From assembly GCA_003255025.1 (NCBI GenBank), contig QANY01003944.1, forward strand, positions 1,257,608 through 1,321,607: a stretch of DNA of 64,000 bases, given 5' to 3'. How positions within the stretch are numbered: position 1 is the stretch's first letter; every line of letters begins with the position of its first letter. The stretch is from Datisca glomerata. Lineage: Eukaryota; Streptophyta; Magnoliopsida; Cucurbitales; Datiscaceae. Shown here one piece after another: positions 44,956-57,700 of the stretch. Below the pieces are notes generated by a model. The model was given only the letters and a program-made list of their open reading frames with translations, was not told where the DNA came from and ran no database searches. A program made the translations under genes and the position numbers.

Positions 44956-45369
44956 CAAAAGTTGTTCAACTCAACATATTGACAGATCATACGTTGCATA
45001 CAGTAGGGACTATGAGAAGAAGAATAAGAAAATTACCAAAAGAGATGGTGACTACGATGATTCCAGAGCCAACCACAAGAAGCAAGTCCCCGAATGGTGT
45101 GCCCAATCCCTTACAGCCTACTTATAATGGGAGGGGTGACGAGAAAAATAAGTCAGTAATTACTAATTATCTTTACTATTCCTGAAATCCATGTATGTGA
45201 ATGCATGTAATAACTGTATTATAATTTTATTTTGATGAAATTTTAGTTTTGGTCCCTGAACTTCAAGTCTTTTTTTAGTATGGTCCTTGGATTTTGTCAA
45301 TTTGGTCAGTAAATTTTAAACATGTTTTTAGTTGTCTTCAAGCTCAAATTCAAATGCTATTTTGACAAT
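44956..45369. other. Unassigned stretch between the rbcL fragment and copia B
   Basis: One frame from about 44979 to 45125 is open for some 49 codons ('DYEKKNKKITKRDGDYDDSR' ... 'VPEWCAQSLTAYL') and reads more protein-like than its neighbours, but no family is recognised. The rest is AT-rich. Confidence 0.3.
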
Positions 45370-46295
45370 TCCATGTCTTTCTCATATCCTCTTCTTTCTA
45401 AGGTGTCTTAGGAAACTGCTTATGAAAATGACAATTCCATGTCTAATCGATAGATGACATTTCTTAGAATTTTTCATAGAGAATCTCTCCAGCACCTTAT
45501 ATATATAAGATGTTTGAGAAAGTGTAAAGCACGTGTTCTTTCTATTCCTTAGGATTTGGATTCCTAGAACATAGCTCGACTCTCCCAAATCTTTCATTTG
45601 GGATTTCTCAGCTAACCATCTCTTTACTTTCGATAAAGTTTCTACATCATTCTCAATGAGTAGAATATCATTTACATAAAGAACTAAGAAAACCACTATC
45701 TTATTTTTCATTTACTTATAAACGCAAGCTTCATCAACATTCTCCTCTAAGCCATACGATTTAATAATTTCATCAAATGTAAGATTCCAAGATATTGATG
45801 TTTGCTTTAATCCATAAATTGATTTAAGCAACTTGCATACTTTCTGATCTTGCCCATTTTTCACAAACCTTTTTGGCTGCATCATATAGACGCTTTCTTT
45901 AAGAGAACCATTCAGAAAAAGTTATCTTGACATCCATTTGTCATATTTCATAGTCTAAACTAGCGGCTATGGATAATAGGATGCGAATGGATTTTAGCAT
46001 GGCAACTGGAGAGAATGTGTCTTCATAATCAACTCATTTCCTTTATGTATAGCCTTTGACTACCAGTCGTGCCTTGAAAGTCTCTACTTTCTCATATGTA
46101 GCTCTTTTCTTCTTGAAGATCCATTTACATCCAATGGGCCTGACATCTTCATGTGGATCTACAAGTCTCAGAAACAATTGGAATAAATAGATTACATTTC
46201 TTGGTTCGTGACATCTTGCCATTTCTCATTTTCAGGATCTTCCATCACCTTTTTAAAGATCAATGATCATCCTTATCAGTGTCAGACACTAGGAC
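45370..46295 (-). pseudogene. Copia B reverse transcriptase, 3' part of the element
   Basis: On the minus strand from 46295: 'DTDKDDH' (RT start region), 'KGQDQKVCKLLKSIYGLKQT'-like text near 45830, 'VFLVLYVNDILLIEN' (the catalytic YVDD reads YVND), then 'MKDLGESSYVLGIQI'. Homology ends at about 45370, so RNase H and the 3' LTR are lost. The 5' neighbour piece lies beyond the solo LTR at 48506. Confidence 0.8.
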
Positions 46296-48510
46296 AGTTA
46301 GGGGTTATGCCCTCAAATAATGTGTATTGACATTTTTATATAAAATTTAATGAGCATTACATTTTTCTTATAATTTTTCTTTTAAATTATATTGTTGAAT
46401 AATTTATATAAATATATGAAAATTTCATATTCATTAATGAGACTATGATCTTGTATTAGTACGAGAGGATTAAGATCATAGATAATGAATAAAATTGTCA
46501 GCTACATATTAAAGTATGAATCCTTAATGAATGATTACTAGTATGATTCACTAAGAATTATGAATGTGTGTGATCTAGATCCGGATCATTGATGTGGATA
46601 GACATCTTAGTGAATGTACTTTATCAACGTGCCGTTTATAATAAAGATTTAATACAAATCAACTCGATGATCATATGTAAATTAGTCTAAATCTTGAGTA
46701 ATCATAAACTCCTATACATGTCTACTAGATCTTTTGATTAATTTGTTAAAGTTTATTTGTAAAACATGCTAGTGACTTTTGTTCTGGATATTTAGTGATA
46801 TAGATGACTGAGAACATGATCTTACAAGATTTGAAATCCAAGGTTTCCTAACGGACCGTATATTGGTTCCATTAAGTGTCAATTGTAGAAATGAATGGTT
46901 ATTGAGCTCAAATTTATTATAAGATTATAAATTAGTGATTCACTAGTGGATTGATGGTACTTAAAGATCAAAAGGTAATTAGAAGGGTAAAATAATAATT
47001 TTAACCCGTTCTAATTTACTAACCAATAATTGGAGGACAGTACTACATGAGTTGATTATATCAGTGGACTACACGAGAATACTCTGTAAATACAATCTAT
47101 AATATCTAAGAATACAATTCGATATTTATAATGGAGTAATAATGAAATTAATAAATAAGATTATTTAATTAAAGAATTTAATTAATAATCTACTTTATTG
47201 GAGTTTAGGATTATAGATCCATGGTCTCCAAGTCACCTCTATACTACGCAATCTAGTGTATGAGTATTTCAAGACATGAGAAAAGGTCTACCTTGTAAAA
47301 GAATTTTTATTCTGAGGTAAGTACATAATTATGAGATAATTATGTGCAATTAATTAATTAAAAATAAATTAATTGAATTATTTATATATATAAATGTAAT
47401 TTTTGGAATTAATATATATAAATAATTATTGATAAGTAAGACATAATATCTAAATTATGAAATTAAATAATTAAATTATTATTAGATAATATTTTGGATC
47501 AACTAAATCTGTTATTTGTGAAATAATAGATAATTTAGTTGATTGTGGTAATCAGATATATTAATTTTGAATTAACTGATATCTAAATATTTATTTGATT
47601 AAAATAAATATTTAATTTACAGTAATTGTCACGCGTCAATCAGTGATTGTGTATCAGAGATTGGCATGAATTACTATAGTATCACGTGGCACTATAGTAG
47701 TGGGGGTACAACACTGTAGTGTCACATGACACTACAGTGGTGTCGTGAGGCACTGTGCTACCTTACGGCACACTACAGTGTCATGTGGCATTACAGTTGT
47801 GCACCATCATACAGTGAGTCCCAATATATTGGATAATTTGAAATTAAATATTATTTATAATTTTTAATTATCCCTGAATATCTGATACGCCATTATTTAA
47901 AATAAGATATAGATTTTATTCTAAAGATATCAGTTGATCAGAGAATTAGTTCATCCATCAAGAGTTGAGAGAAGAACACACTTTCTCAAAAAAGTATTTT
48001 TTTTTACGATTAAGAGTTAATCAAAATCTCCAAAAGAATCATCATCACATTCTTGTAGAGAATCGTCTCACAAAAGTTATTCACAGTAAAATCTCTTGAT
48101 CTCATGTGTTGAGTACATCTAGAGACAGAAAAGTGTCTTCGTTATATTATACGTGACCACACACGTCCTAGTGCGTTGAGGATTGACTTGGAAGATCTTG
48201 GTATGGATCTCAGAGTCTGCTGATCGTTAGAATGAGTACGTGAGAACAGAGAATCGATTAGTTTCGCGAGGATGCTTGATTTAGACTACAAGAGGTATAT
48301 GATTCCTAACCTTGTATGTTGTTAATTTAATATATAAATATATAATGGATCCTGGTTAATTGAAAAAGGATTTTCAATAAAAAAAATTTGTTATCATAGT
48401 GTTACACCATTTTATTTTACTAAAAGATTCGATTTTTTATTAAAAGTTTATTTTTTTAAATGGCCACGCGCCACACGCTTCCGCTGCACGCCGCGATGAT
48501 TAACAAAGAC
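46291..48510 (+). mobile_element. Solo LTR of the copia A/B family inserted in copia B, opposite strand
   Basis: A single LTR (46296-48505, 2,210 bp) begins 'agttaggggttatgccctca' and ends 'cgatgattaaca'. It reads on the plus strand although copia B reads on the minus strand. Flanks are AGGAC (46291-46295) and AAGAC (48506-48510), a 4-of-5 match for a target duplication. Copia B coding text continues on both sides. It is the longest copy of this LTR in the window. The U3 part holds a block of ~20-bp imperfect repeats, 'cactacagtgtcatgtggca', at 47670-47810. Confidence 0.85.
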
Positions 48511-48905
48511 ATATGCCTCTAGTTCATAGCGAATAGATTGTCTTACAACCCTCCCACTATGATGTTGCACCGGGGTTTTCTAAACATGAACATTGATTTT
48601 TATGGTTTGTCGTTTATCAGTTAATGATTAAGATGGTCTGATCTCATCAGATGCTATTTCTTCGAGAACTACTTTACTCTGAGGTTTATAGTTTTCCATA
48701 TAGTCGTGTTCAAGGAAAATGACATTTGTCGATACAAACACTTTTTGATCCTTGTGACTATAAAAGTATCCACCTCTTGTTTCTGGAGCACAACCAACAA
48801 ATATACACACTTCGGACATTGAGTCTAACTTTTTTTATGTCTAAGAACGTAAACTGGACACCCTCATATACGAAAATGACTCAAACTAGGTTTGGAGTCA
48901 TTCTA
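48506..48905 (-). pseudogene. Copia B linker between integrase and RT
   Basis: 'CAPETRGGYFYSHKDQKVFV' and 'EHDYMENYKPQSKVVLEE' belong to the linker after the copia integrase; then 'SGRVVRQSIRYELEAYV' is cut by the solo LTR. Only 48819-48628 is an open frame. No catalytic function. Confidence 0.75.
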
Positions 48906-49477
48906 TAACTTTTAAGGCGTCTTGCTTATAGACATAGAAGGCACTACATTCAAAATGTAGGTTTGTCGATTGAAGTGCATATCCTCATAATTTGAGTGGT
49001 AGTGATGAGTGCTTAACATCGACCTAGCCATATCCAATAGGGTTCGGTTTCTCCTTTTTTGAAACACCATTTTGCTATGGTGTTCCAGGTGTTGTGAGTT
49101 AGTATAGAATGCCATAATCCAGCAGGTAATACTTGAATTCTAAATCCAAGTATTCACCACCTCCATTTGATCGAAGTATTTTTAAAAATTTACCTAATTG
49201 CTTTTCAACTTCATCTTTGAAGTTTTTAAACTTTTCAAAAGTTTCAGACTTTCTATGCATTTTGTAAGTATATCCATATCTAGAGTAACAATCAATAAAA
49301 GTGACAAAATACGCATACCTACCTCTAGCTTGTACATTGATCGGTCCACAGACATCACTATGTACTAGCTCAAGTGGCTCTTTGGTCTTTTCGAGTGAAA
49401 AGTCTCTTGGTTTTTTTACTCTCTAGACAAGACTCACAAACTGGAAGAGTTCCAACTTTTAGTTCTCTCAAAGCACC
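48906..49477 (-). pseudogene. Copia B integrase core, frameshifted
   Basis: The minus frames between 49477 and 48906 hold 'VHSDVCGPINVQARG' and 'GGGEYLDLEFKYYLLDYGI' and, after a shift near 49105, 'CFKKGETEPYWIWLGRC'-type out-of-frame text equal to the family's 'RRNRTL.DMARSML' block. The second Asp block reads SNGGGEY, so the Asp is lost. The open piece 49115-48912 is one of the resulting fragments. Confidence 0.7.
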
Positions 49478-49990
49478 TTACTTTCTTAATCGGTTTAATC
49501 TATCTAGATTAATATGTCTCAACCTAAGATGCCATAGATACGTGTCATCATCATGAGAAACTCTTTGTTGTTTGTTACTTTTAGGATTTGCTACTTTAAA
49601 CAATTCTGAATTATTTAACGAACGTTCAGTCTGTTTAAGCATATACAGTCCGTTCAAAACTTTTGCATGACAAATATTAAATCCATTATTCGAAATAACA
49701 AACTGATTATTAATAAAAGAAATATCAAATAATTGTTCATGTAGTAATGATACAAAAATCAAATTTCTTGAAAAATCATGAATAAAATAAACATTGTTCA
49801 AAACAAGAAAATTATTTTCAAAGCTTAAACGGATTGTCCCCAATATTTTTACTGACACGAGGCACCATTACCAACTCTTATTATCACCTCGCCATCAGCC
49901 AACTCCCTTGACGAATTAAACATCTACAAAGAAGAACATACACGGTTAGTGGCTCCTGAATCCAATATCCAGGATGACAAATTATATTCC
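49478..49990 (-). pseudogene. Copia B protease end and gag-pre-integrase
   Basis: At about 49985-49950 the frame reads 'SSWILDSGATN', the protease active site with Asp-Ser-Gly intact. The open piece 49858-49478 has 'KILGTIRLSFENNFLVLNNV', 'GFNICHAKVLNGLYMLK' and 'YLWHLRLRHINLDRLNRL' (His pair of the pre-integrase zinc site). Confidence 0.75.
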
Positions 49991-50037
49991 ACTAAATAAG
50001 CTTCAATTACAAGTAAATCACATTTACCTTTTTTTTT

Positions 50038-50690
50038 TCAGCTCGGAGAGATACTTGCTACAGTTTCTCTTCCAGTGACCTTTAACTCCACAGTGGAAAC
50101 ACTTTCTCTTGGGTTTGATGTCGCCTTTGTTCTTCTTGGCCTCAGGTGAGTTTTTAGCTTTCTTTCCTCTTTTGTTATTACTTTTGTCCTTACCATTGTT
50201 CTTCTTTCTTTTGTTGTTCTTAACAACATTGGAAGAAAGTTTTTGCTCAACAACAACATTTGCCTCACCCTCTTGGTCATACTCTTGTTGAGTGATTCAA
50301 AAGTTGGCAGCTCATTCAACAATTGGGTCATGTTGAATTTTAACTTGTTCATAACATAACTGGTGGTGAACGCATAAAAAGCAGGTGTGAGCGAGTCAAG
50401 TATAATGCTAACTTGAGTTTGCTCACATCTTAGTTGTCATGTAACTCCTAGTAGCTTCATGACGACTTTGATCAGATTGCTTCACAAACATTGTTTGTAG
50501 AGATTCCATAATCTTATAGGTTGTTTTCATGTTTTCATGCTTTGTTCTGAGGAAATCATACGTGCTCAAAAGCATGTAGCACTTAGCTTTGTTGTTGGAA
50601 TCAAATTTGTCCCTAACATTCTTAAAGGCATTATCAGCAGGCTTCTCAAGACATTCCTTAGCATCAAATTTAAATTCGACTTCCATCTAA
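50038..50690 (-). pseudogene. Copia B gag with zinc knuckle, frameshifted
   Basis: Piece 50686-50423 has 'DAKECLEKPADNAFKNVRD' and 'MKTTYKIMESLQTMFVKQSD'; piece 50352-50038 starts with a gag end 'MNKLKFNMTQLLNELPTFES'. In a neighbouring frame, 50100-50040 reads the CCHC knuckle 'CFHCGVKGHWKRNC'. At least two shifts occur. The initial codons are at or beyond 50720. Confidence 0.75.
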
Positions 50691-50719
50691 TGAAGTTATC
50701 ACCATTAAGTTTTTCGAGT

Positions 50720-52690
50720 GCAGAAAAGCAGGAATGGGGTAGCGCATTGTATACACATTAATAACTGAAAAATAAAACATACATCATTCAATATAATTGA
50801 AATAAATATCAAGAAATTCAGAAAATAAATGGGATGCATGAATGCAGCATATCAAACACATAAATTTAACAATTACTAATCCACAATAATACAACCTAAC
50901 AATTAATGTGCCACTATAGGGTCAGTCAGATTAATTTTGAATTGTCTATGAGACATTCTCATCCTTATTTACTAAAACTTAAAAAGACTCATATTTCTCT
51001 TTTAACAATAAGGTCTCACTAATTTGGTCAAGTCACAATTATCCACTCAAAGCTTAATTGTGCTTTGTGAGTGTAATCTATTATTTCAGATTTCATGACT
51101 TAATTTAGAATATGCCGCCTTAGGGTCGGTAAAGTCTAAACTACATCGCTTAGTCCTATCTTCTTAAGAAATCCATCCTTGATATTAATATAGTTCGAAA
51201 CCTTGCTTAGGGGGATGAAAACAAAGCCATCTTGAGGCTCTCTCTGTATCTCACGGTGTTGTATTAATAATGAAGACCATAGGTTATATTGACATGTCAA
51301 TATTCTCCCACTCACTATTTTATACTTAATGTGTTTTTATTTAACTAATCAATTAATTCCAAATTAATTACTAGTTAAAATAATCATGTGAATGTAAAAT
51401 TAATTATTAATCTAATCTAATTGGTCTAATTTCATTTGACCTACTAAAGTTCCTAAATCAAAATTATATGAACTTATAATAACTAATTAATTACATTTAT
51501 CAAACTTTAATAAAACAATTTAATAAAGTTTGTTATCCTAAATGTTATAAAGGCCTTTAGAGTGGTGTGATTACTAAGTTTAACTAACTAAAACTTAGCA
51601 GTTTACATGCACTTGATTTTCCAAAATAATTCATATAAACAAATTAGGAGAGTCCTAATCAATCATATTTCTACTAACGAGATGCATGATTAAATAAAAC
51701 TACGTGGGGTTTCATGTATGGTATGTGATCGACTAATGTCTGGTCATGTTATCAATCAAATCAATAAACATGTATTTAAAATAATTAAATAAAAAAAATG
51801 ATGAACCGAGTTACTACTGAGTATTTCTAAATTACAACTTTTAAAAAATAGAAATAAATTCTAGAATACATATTTCCAAATATAGCTCATTCTGCACCAG
51901 AGGTCCATCTTCATAATCTTCAAAGTTTGATCAAAACTCTTTCAATTAGAATAAACTATTTTTCAAATTAAATAAACTATATTCTTTTAATTAATTGAAT
52001 TTGATTTATCAATCTAATTGGCAAGTCAAACTTGGGTCAAACCCAATAAATTAATTAAACCTTAATTTTAAAATAAAATTTACAATTATCTTTTTAAAAA
52101 TAAATCCAAAAATTCAATTTCAAATTTCAAAAAATCAAATTCAAAATTCATATTTTAAAATTAAACGATAGCATTAGAGTTTTCGCGAAGCATCGCGGGG
52201 ATAGGTTAACACAGTATTAGGGTTTCTGCAAAACATCTCTGATAGTCAGAATAATTGTGGTCGGTGGTGGTATTGAGACACTCCCTCCACTGCCGCAACC
52301 GCCTCACCTCCATCAGTGACGCCGCTGTCGTCGAATTTGTCAGTAGTGATTTCGCCACTAGAAAGTCGACGACGTTGGAATTCCTTAACGGATTCATATT
52401 TCTCTTTTCTCCTCCTCGTTCGTCTTGTGCGTTCTTCGACTTCTCGCGTATGAAAATTTTACAACATAATATTTAAAATTAAAATTACAAAAAATCTTAT
52501 GCCTCAAAATGGCTTACACAAGATCTAAGGAAAATAAAGAACAAAGTCTAAACTCAAAAATCATCATACGATTAACGATTCATCATTAAACCATTCATTC
52601 AAGAAACATAACCACCCATTCATGCATATCAACATATATAATGAATAATGTAAGAAATTCATACAACATTTAATGTATACATATATAATG
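50720..52690 (-). other. Long leader of copia B (about 2 kb)
   Basis: Between primer site and gag lie about 2 kb without copia domains. Most is AT-rich. 52150-52450 is GC-richer and carries the 63-codon minus frame 52397-52206, unrecognised. A leader this long is unusual; it may hold an inserted host sequence or be normal for this family. Confidence 0.45.
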
Positions 52691-52693
52691 ACC

Positions 52694-52705
52694 GCTCTGA
52701 TACCA
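52694..52705 (-). other. Primer binding site of copia B
   Basis: The minus strand reads TGGTATCAGAGC two bases after the LTR end, the initiator tRNA-Met site. It proves the orientation and that 52708 is the inner edge of the 5' LTR. Confidence 0.9.
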
Positions 52706-52707
52706 AT

Positions 52708-53470
52708 TGTTGGAATTCATGGTGTCAAGGGTGGAAAAAGGCATGGACGTTTTAAAAATTTATTAAACAAGCTTTATCGATTGAAAATAATTTTTTTTAT
52801 TAAAAAACTATTTTTCTCATCGAATCCATTATATATCTATACATATAAATCTAAGACTTACAAAGATAAGATGTATACCTCTTGTAGTCTTATCAAGTGT
52901 CCTTGTAAACAACGAACTTGTAATCCCACGAACAACGGACTGCAAGATCCACACCAAGATCTTCCAAGTCATTCCTCAAATAAACTAGGACATGTGTAGG
53001 CACGTAGAATACATCAAAGATATTTTTTGTCTCTAGATATACTCAACACATGAGATCTAGTGATTTTGGAGAATGACAATTTTGCGAGATAAAACTTTGA
53101 GAGAAAATAATAATTCAACTCACAAAGCTCTTTGATTAACCTTTAATCACACAATTGCACTCTCAATTGTTGTTTCAGTTCTAAGGCCAATAAAATAATA
53201 TCAATATATCTTCTAGGTCAAGGCTCATCACATTTGTAAGGATATACATAAAATAATAAATTAATTATAAATGTGACATTGCAGTGAGACCCACTGTAGT
53301 GTGTCGTGTAGAGTCACACTGCCTCATGGCACTAATGACTCACGGCACTACAGTACGGCACATGACACTACAATAGCCCATATCAATCTCTTATTCAAAA
53401 TTAGTGATTGACATGTCACAGTCCAATATGCCATGTGGTAATTTCTTTAAATTTATTATTTTTTTGAAGA
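52708..53470 (-). repeat. 5' LTR of copia B, 5'-truncated
   Basis: Reads on the minus strand and ends '...gaattccaaca' at 52708. It matches the LTRs at 23264-24806 and 46296-48505, including 'agatcttccaagtcattcct' and 'gagatctagtgatt', and the ~20-bp 'gtcacactgcctcatggcac'-type repeats at 53285-53390. Homology ends near 53470. Confidence 0.8.
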
Positions 53471-53549
53471 AAAACTACATATATTAACGAACCAGAAGAA
53501 GACTGCAATAATCAGAGGGGGGATTCTGACCCAGATCTCAACATAATCT
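53471..53549. other. Junction between copia B LTR and tandem repeats
   Basis: A short non-coding joint ('agaggggggattctgaccca'). No feature recognised. Confidence 0.3.
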
Positions 53550-54240
53550 ATTTTTATGAACGACTTTCATGAAAGATATTATAACTTTTCCTCGGAAGCT
53601 TCAAATTGAGTTCTGTAAAATTCTTCGAGAAGTACACATCTATATCTTTCTAACGTAAGATAATTTGCTATGTAATATTATATAGATTGATACAGTTTAA
53701 AAATTAAACTTCAAAAGCGTTTATATGTTTACTTTCATGAACGCACCAATAAAAATTACCATAGCTTTTAATCGAGAGCTTCAAATTGATTTCCGTAAAA
53801 TTCTTCATGAGGCAGATTTCCGTATCTATTCGTTAATATAAGATTTTCCGTGTAATTGTCTCATACTAAATTCAGTTTAATTTTTGAAGTTGACCATTCC
53901 GCCTATTATACTTTCTCGAACAGACTTTATGAAAATCATCATAACTTTTTGTTGTGAGCTCCAAAATCAATTCCGTAAATTCTCCAAGAAGTACACTTCT
54001 ATATCTTCATAATAATATATGATTCTCCATGTGGTCAGCTCTCAATTGACACAGTATAATTTCTAAAATTTACTATTTTGCGTACTCTTCGTTTCTGAAC
54101 AGCTTGTATGAAAACTGCCATAACTTTTATCTCGAAGTTCCAAATTTCACAAAATTTCTCAAGAAGTTAATTTCCGTATCTTTCAAGCGATGTATGATTT
54201 ACAGTATAGTTCTCTTTCATTCTCTTCAGTTTAAACACCG
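53550..54240. repeat. ~175-bp tandem repeat, four units
   Basis: Units start near 53560, 53735, 53925 and 54110. Each has 'catgaa' or 'tatgaaaa', then 'ataactttt', 'gagcttcaaattgattccgt' or a variant, 'aaattcttcaagaagtacac' or a variant, 'tatatctt', and 'acagtttaa'. The units are diverged but their word order is constant. The unit size is in the range of plant satellite repeats. No open frame. Confidence 0.85.
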
Positions 54241-54600
54241 AATTTGGTTTGATATATAATGATTTGTACGTCAAAGACCACTCTGGTATGATGATCGAGC
54301 ATTAAGTTGGCCGAGTTAAATACGTCATTTTTAGTGTTTCGAGTTAGATGCATGATCTCAAAAAAAGAAAAGATATTTTGGTTTGATAATGTTTAATAAC
54401 TCAAATCAATTTAGACATGACATAATAAATTATTTTCATGATACTCGATTATGAGATAATGTCATGCTAATGTTTATTTGGTTGAGCTATCAATATGAGT
54501 ATACTAGCCGATCAAAGCATTATAAATGTCATTTACGCTAACACATGTTAAACATGATCATATGCACTTAAATTTTTTAGATTATGCATCAAATAATAAA
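54241..54600. other. Intergenic DNA
   Basis: No gene or repeat family recognised. Confidence 0.4.
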
Positions 54601-54668
54601 TTCACATTTTAATGAATAAAATGACATATTTAAGAGAAGTAAAGTAAATAAAAAGTGAATACTTAGTT

Positions 54669-55190
54669 TTGAATTCAATGTGTTTTTGTAAATGTAGTTT
54701 GCAAGTTCTGAATATCATTGTCTGCTCATCGTCCGTCATTTTTTTCACTTTCCCTTCATGCCCCTTCATTCTTGGTTTTGGTTTGCGAGATTTGCACTTT
54801 TTGAATTTCCTATTTGAAGCTTCTATTTTCCGTTTATGTTGTTTGTTCATCCGTTACTTTCATTTTTCACTTCTAGTTTCATTGCCATGTTGCTTCCGTT
54901 TCGGCTTCCATTACGCTCCCATTTCTAGTATCGTACCCATTACCGTTTTCATTCCCGTTGCCACGACTTTTCAACTGTCGTTGCCACGAAGTTTCCGTTG
55001 CCATTGTCACGACGTTTCCAGCTCCCGTCGCCATGTTTTTTCCGTTCTCAATGTTTTCCATTCCAGTAGCCATGCCTTTTTCATTTCCGACGTCCCGACA
55101 TTTCCATTCACATAATCACAAAGTCCACGTTCCCATAGTCAGAACATATCCGTTTTCATTGTTTGTTCATATTTTATTTTCCTAAACTTT
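54669..55190 (+). repeat. Degenerate pyrimidine-rich minisatellite
   Basis: From about 54880 to 55110 a ~12-18-bp motif near 'gtttccgttgcca' recurs in imperfect form in changing phase, giving the open frames here their low-complexity Phe/Pro/Val content. A related stretch occurs at 56240-56320 ('cttccgatttcattttcact'). These frames are not taken as genes. Confidence 0.6.
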
Positions 55191-55631
55191 TACATATAAA
55201 ACATGAAAGAACTAGTCTCCAAAAAAATACTCATATAAGAGTTAATGTTTTCGTTCATCTACCGTTAAGGGATTGTTATAGCTTTAGAAAAGCTTAAATT
55301 CAAAATTTAGAATTAGAAATTAAAATTCAAAAATTCATTCATCATGCAATATGTGCATCAAATTAGTTTGAATAGCGTTTACAACGTTAATAATTTCATG
55401 TTATCCATAATAAGGTCAAACTAGAATTTATCAAAATAAATGACCTAAAAAGGATAAATGTAACTTCTTTCTATAATTACACTGAAGCATGATAAAATTT
55501 AACACGGATGGCTAATTAATCATGCCCTACTTAATTAGAGTATAACTAATTTCTACTGACTTAATATGTTAGAACAATTATGTAAATATATTTCTCAAGA
55601 CATCTATATGATGTGCTCATGCAATTATTCA

Positions 55632-55676
<45 letters not shown>

Positions 55677-57665
55677 TGTGTGTGTTTGATGATATTTCTA
55701 AAGGCCTGAGAGAATAGNAGTGAGCTTACTAGGCTCTTTTACTAAGACACAGGCTGGGGCTTTCATTTGGGCTTCATGGAGCGGCTGCAAGTCGAGTAGG
55801 TTAACCCGCAACAGAGAATACGGGTAAGGATGATGGCCTCCACCAGCGGTGGCGCGTGGGGACGAGTGCGTCATCGCTAGATGGCCATTTCATGTCGGAA
55901 AAGTCTTTAAACGACCGGGAATCCTCATCTGAATCCTTTCATGTGTGTATCGGCGTCTAAAAATTCTTCATTTTTTGTAGATCTAAGAATCTATTTTCGA
56001 TCAAGAGGTTTCGTTCTCCATCGATTTCCATGCTAATTCTCATATGAAGCTCCCTTGTCTCGCATAGATTAATGCGAATTGGTGGTGGTCGTGGCTTTTC
56101 CTTCAACTCTAGCGGTCGAGATGGTTATTGGTGGCAACGAGAGGTTGACATCGGCTGTGTTGTTTTTTTGTGGCTGTCGCAGGTGGAGCTTTCTTCATCC
56201 AGTAGTCTGTGGGTTTCGCCAGCCCTTCGTGGTGGCGTTTTTCACTTCCGGTTCCAATTCGTTGTCATACCCATTCTTGCTTCCGATTTCATTTTCACTT
56301 CCGCTTCTGTATCCATTATCGAAAGTACTTGATTTGGGTTTGAGTGTTTTAGAAAGGGATTTCTTGAGTTTTTTCTCATCTCTCAATAAAAACACTAAAT
56401 GTAAAAGAAAAATTCACGATCTTTGAGAATCGATCATGAACTCTTTACATCATAATATGAAAAATATATAAAATAATTAAGAGAGAGAATGAGAGAATAA
56501 TGACACAATGATTTACGTTAAAAACCCTTAAGGAGAAGAAAAATCATGGGGAGATTTTGATAGTATTTCATTATGGATAAAGGGTTTTCAAGGCTATTGA
56601 GTGTTAAGAGTTGTTGTGTGTTGTCTCTCGTTTGGGATTATATCTTGCCTCTATTTATAGATCTTCAATCGGTTACATAAAATCTGATTACGATTTATCT
56701 AATTTTATCTGAAGATAGGATCAACAAAATATTCCATAAGATCTAGCTTATCAACAATAACTACAAAATATTCTCTTTAGATTGTCATGTCAGCGATCCA
56801 TGTACTTTCGTCTAATTGGTCGGTTCTCGCTCTATCTTTTTTTCGATGGAGTCTCGAATCTAAATCTTGCCACGTGTCATGTGAAATTAGTCTTGTTCAC
56901 AAAAAATGCAGTAAATCGAGGGAAGGAGAAAAAAAAATTAAAAAAAATCCTTTTTGGGCAGCGACTGGAAAATAAGCAGGAAGTACCTCACCCGAGACCT
57001 TCTCTTCCTTTGTTTTCAATCTTCCTTTGAGGATTGAAATTTTTGGCTCAAGAAAGCTTTAGGGTTCGTGGGATTTTGTGATGCTTCAGTTTGATTTTTG
57101 GAAAAGGTAAGGTTTCGTGGGTTTGATACAGTTTGTTGCTTTCGGGTAAAATAATTCAGGTAAAGGTGGGTCAGGTAAGATAAAAACTTAGGACTATTTT
57201 AGTTATTAGACTTATCTATCTTTTTTAAAACTAGAGGAATTATCTATTGTTTAGGTAGATCTCAGGGTGGTCAATGTACTTTTCCCAAAAAAGGAAATCA
57301 TACTTCACTATGAGCAGCAGATTCATGTTTTATTTGGGGAAAGTTGTATCTAAAATAGAACGAAACAATCTGAACCGTTGATTATTTCTTTGGGTGAAAA
57401 TAAATCACGGTTTCCTCGACTTTAGACGCAGCCTCGTCCCGATTCAACCTCCGGTCCAAGTCTTCCCTGGGTCCCATCGCATAAGCAACCCCGTATATTT
57501 TTCACCTAACTAACGTGTTTGAAAGAATCAATCATCCTTTCCTAACATGCGCCAATTTCTAAACAAATCGAAGGATGCAATTGCGCAGGCCCTGACCCTG
57601 AGCCGCATATTCTGAAGCGTGTAACTAAACTCTAGTGTCTGGACTGAAATGAACCATAGACAGAC

Positions 57666-57700
<35 letters not shown>

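Noticed and set aside
54669..55185. 148- and 75-codon frames
   Set aside because: Simple-sequence pyrimidine-rich repeats; overlapping frames in all phases, no domain.
56510..56760. Second solo LTR
   Set aside because: Only a loose resemblance to copia LTR text; no ends, partner or target duplication found.
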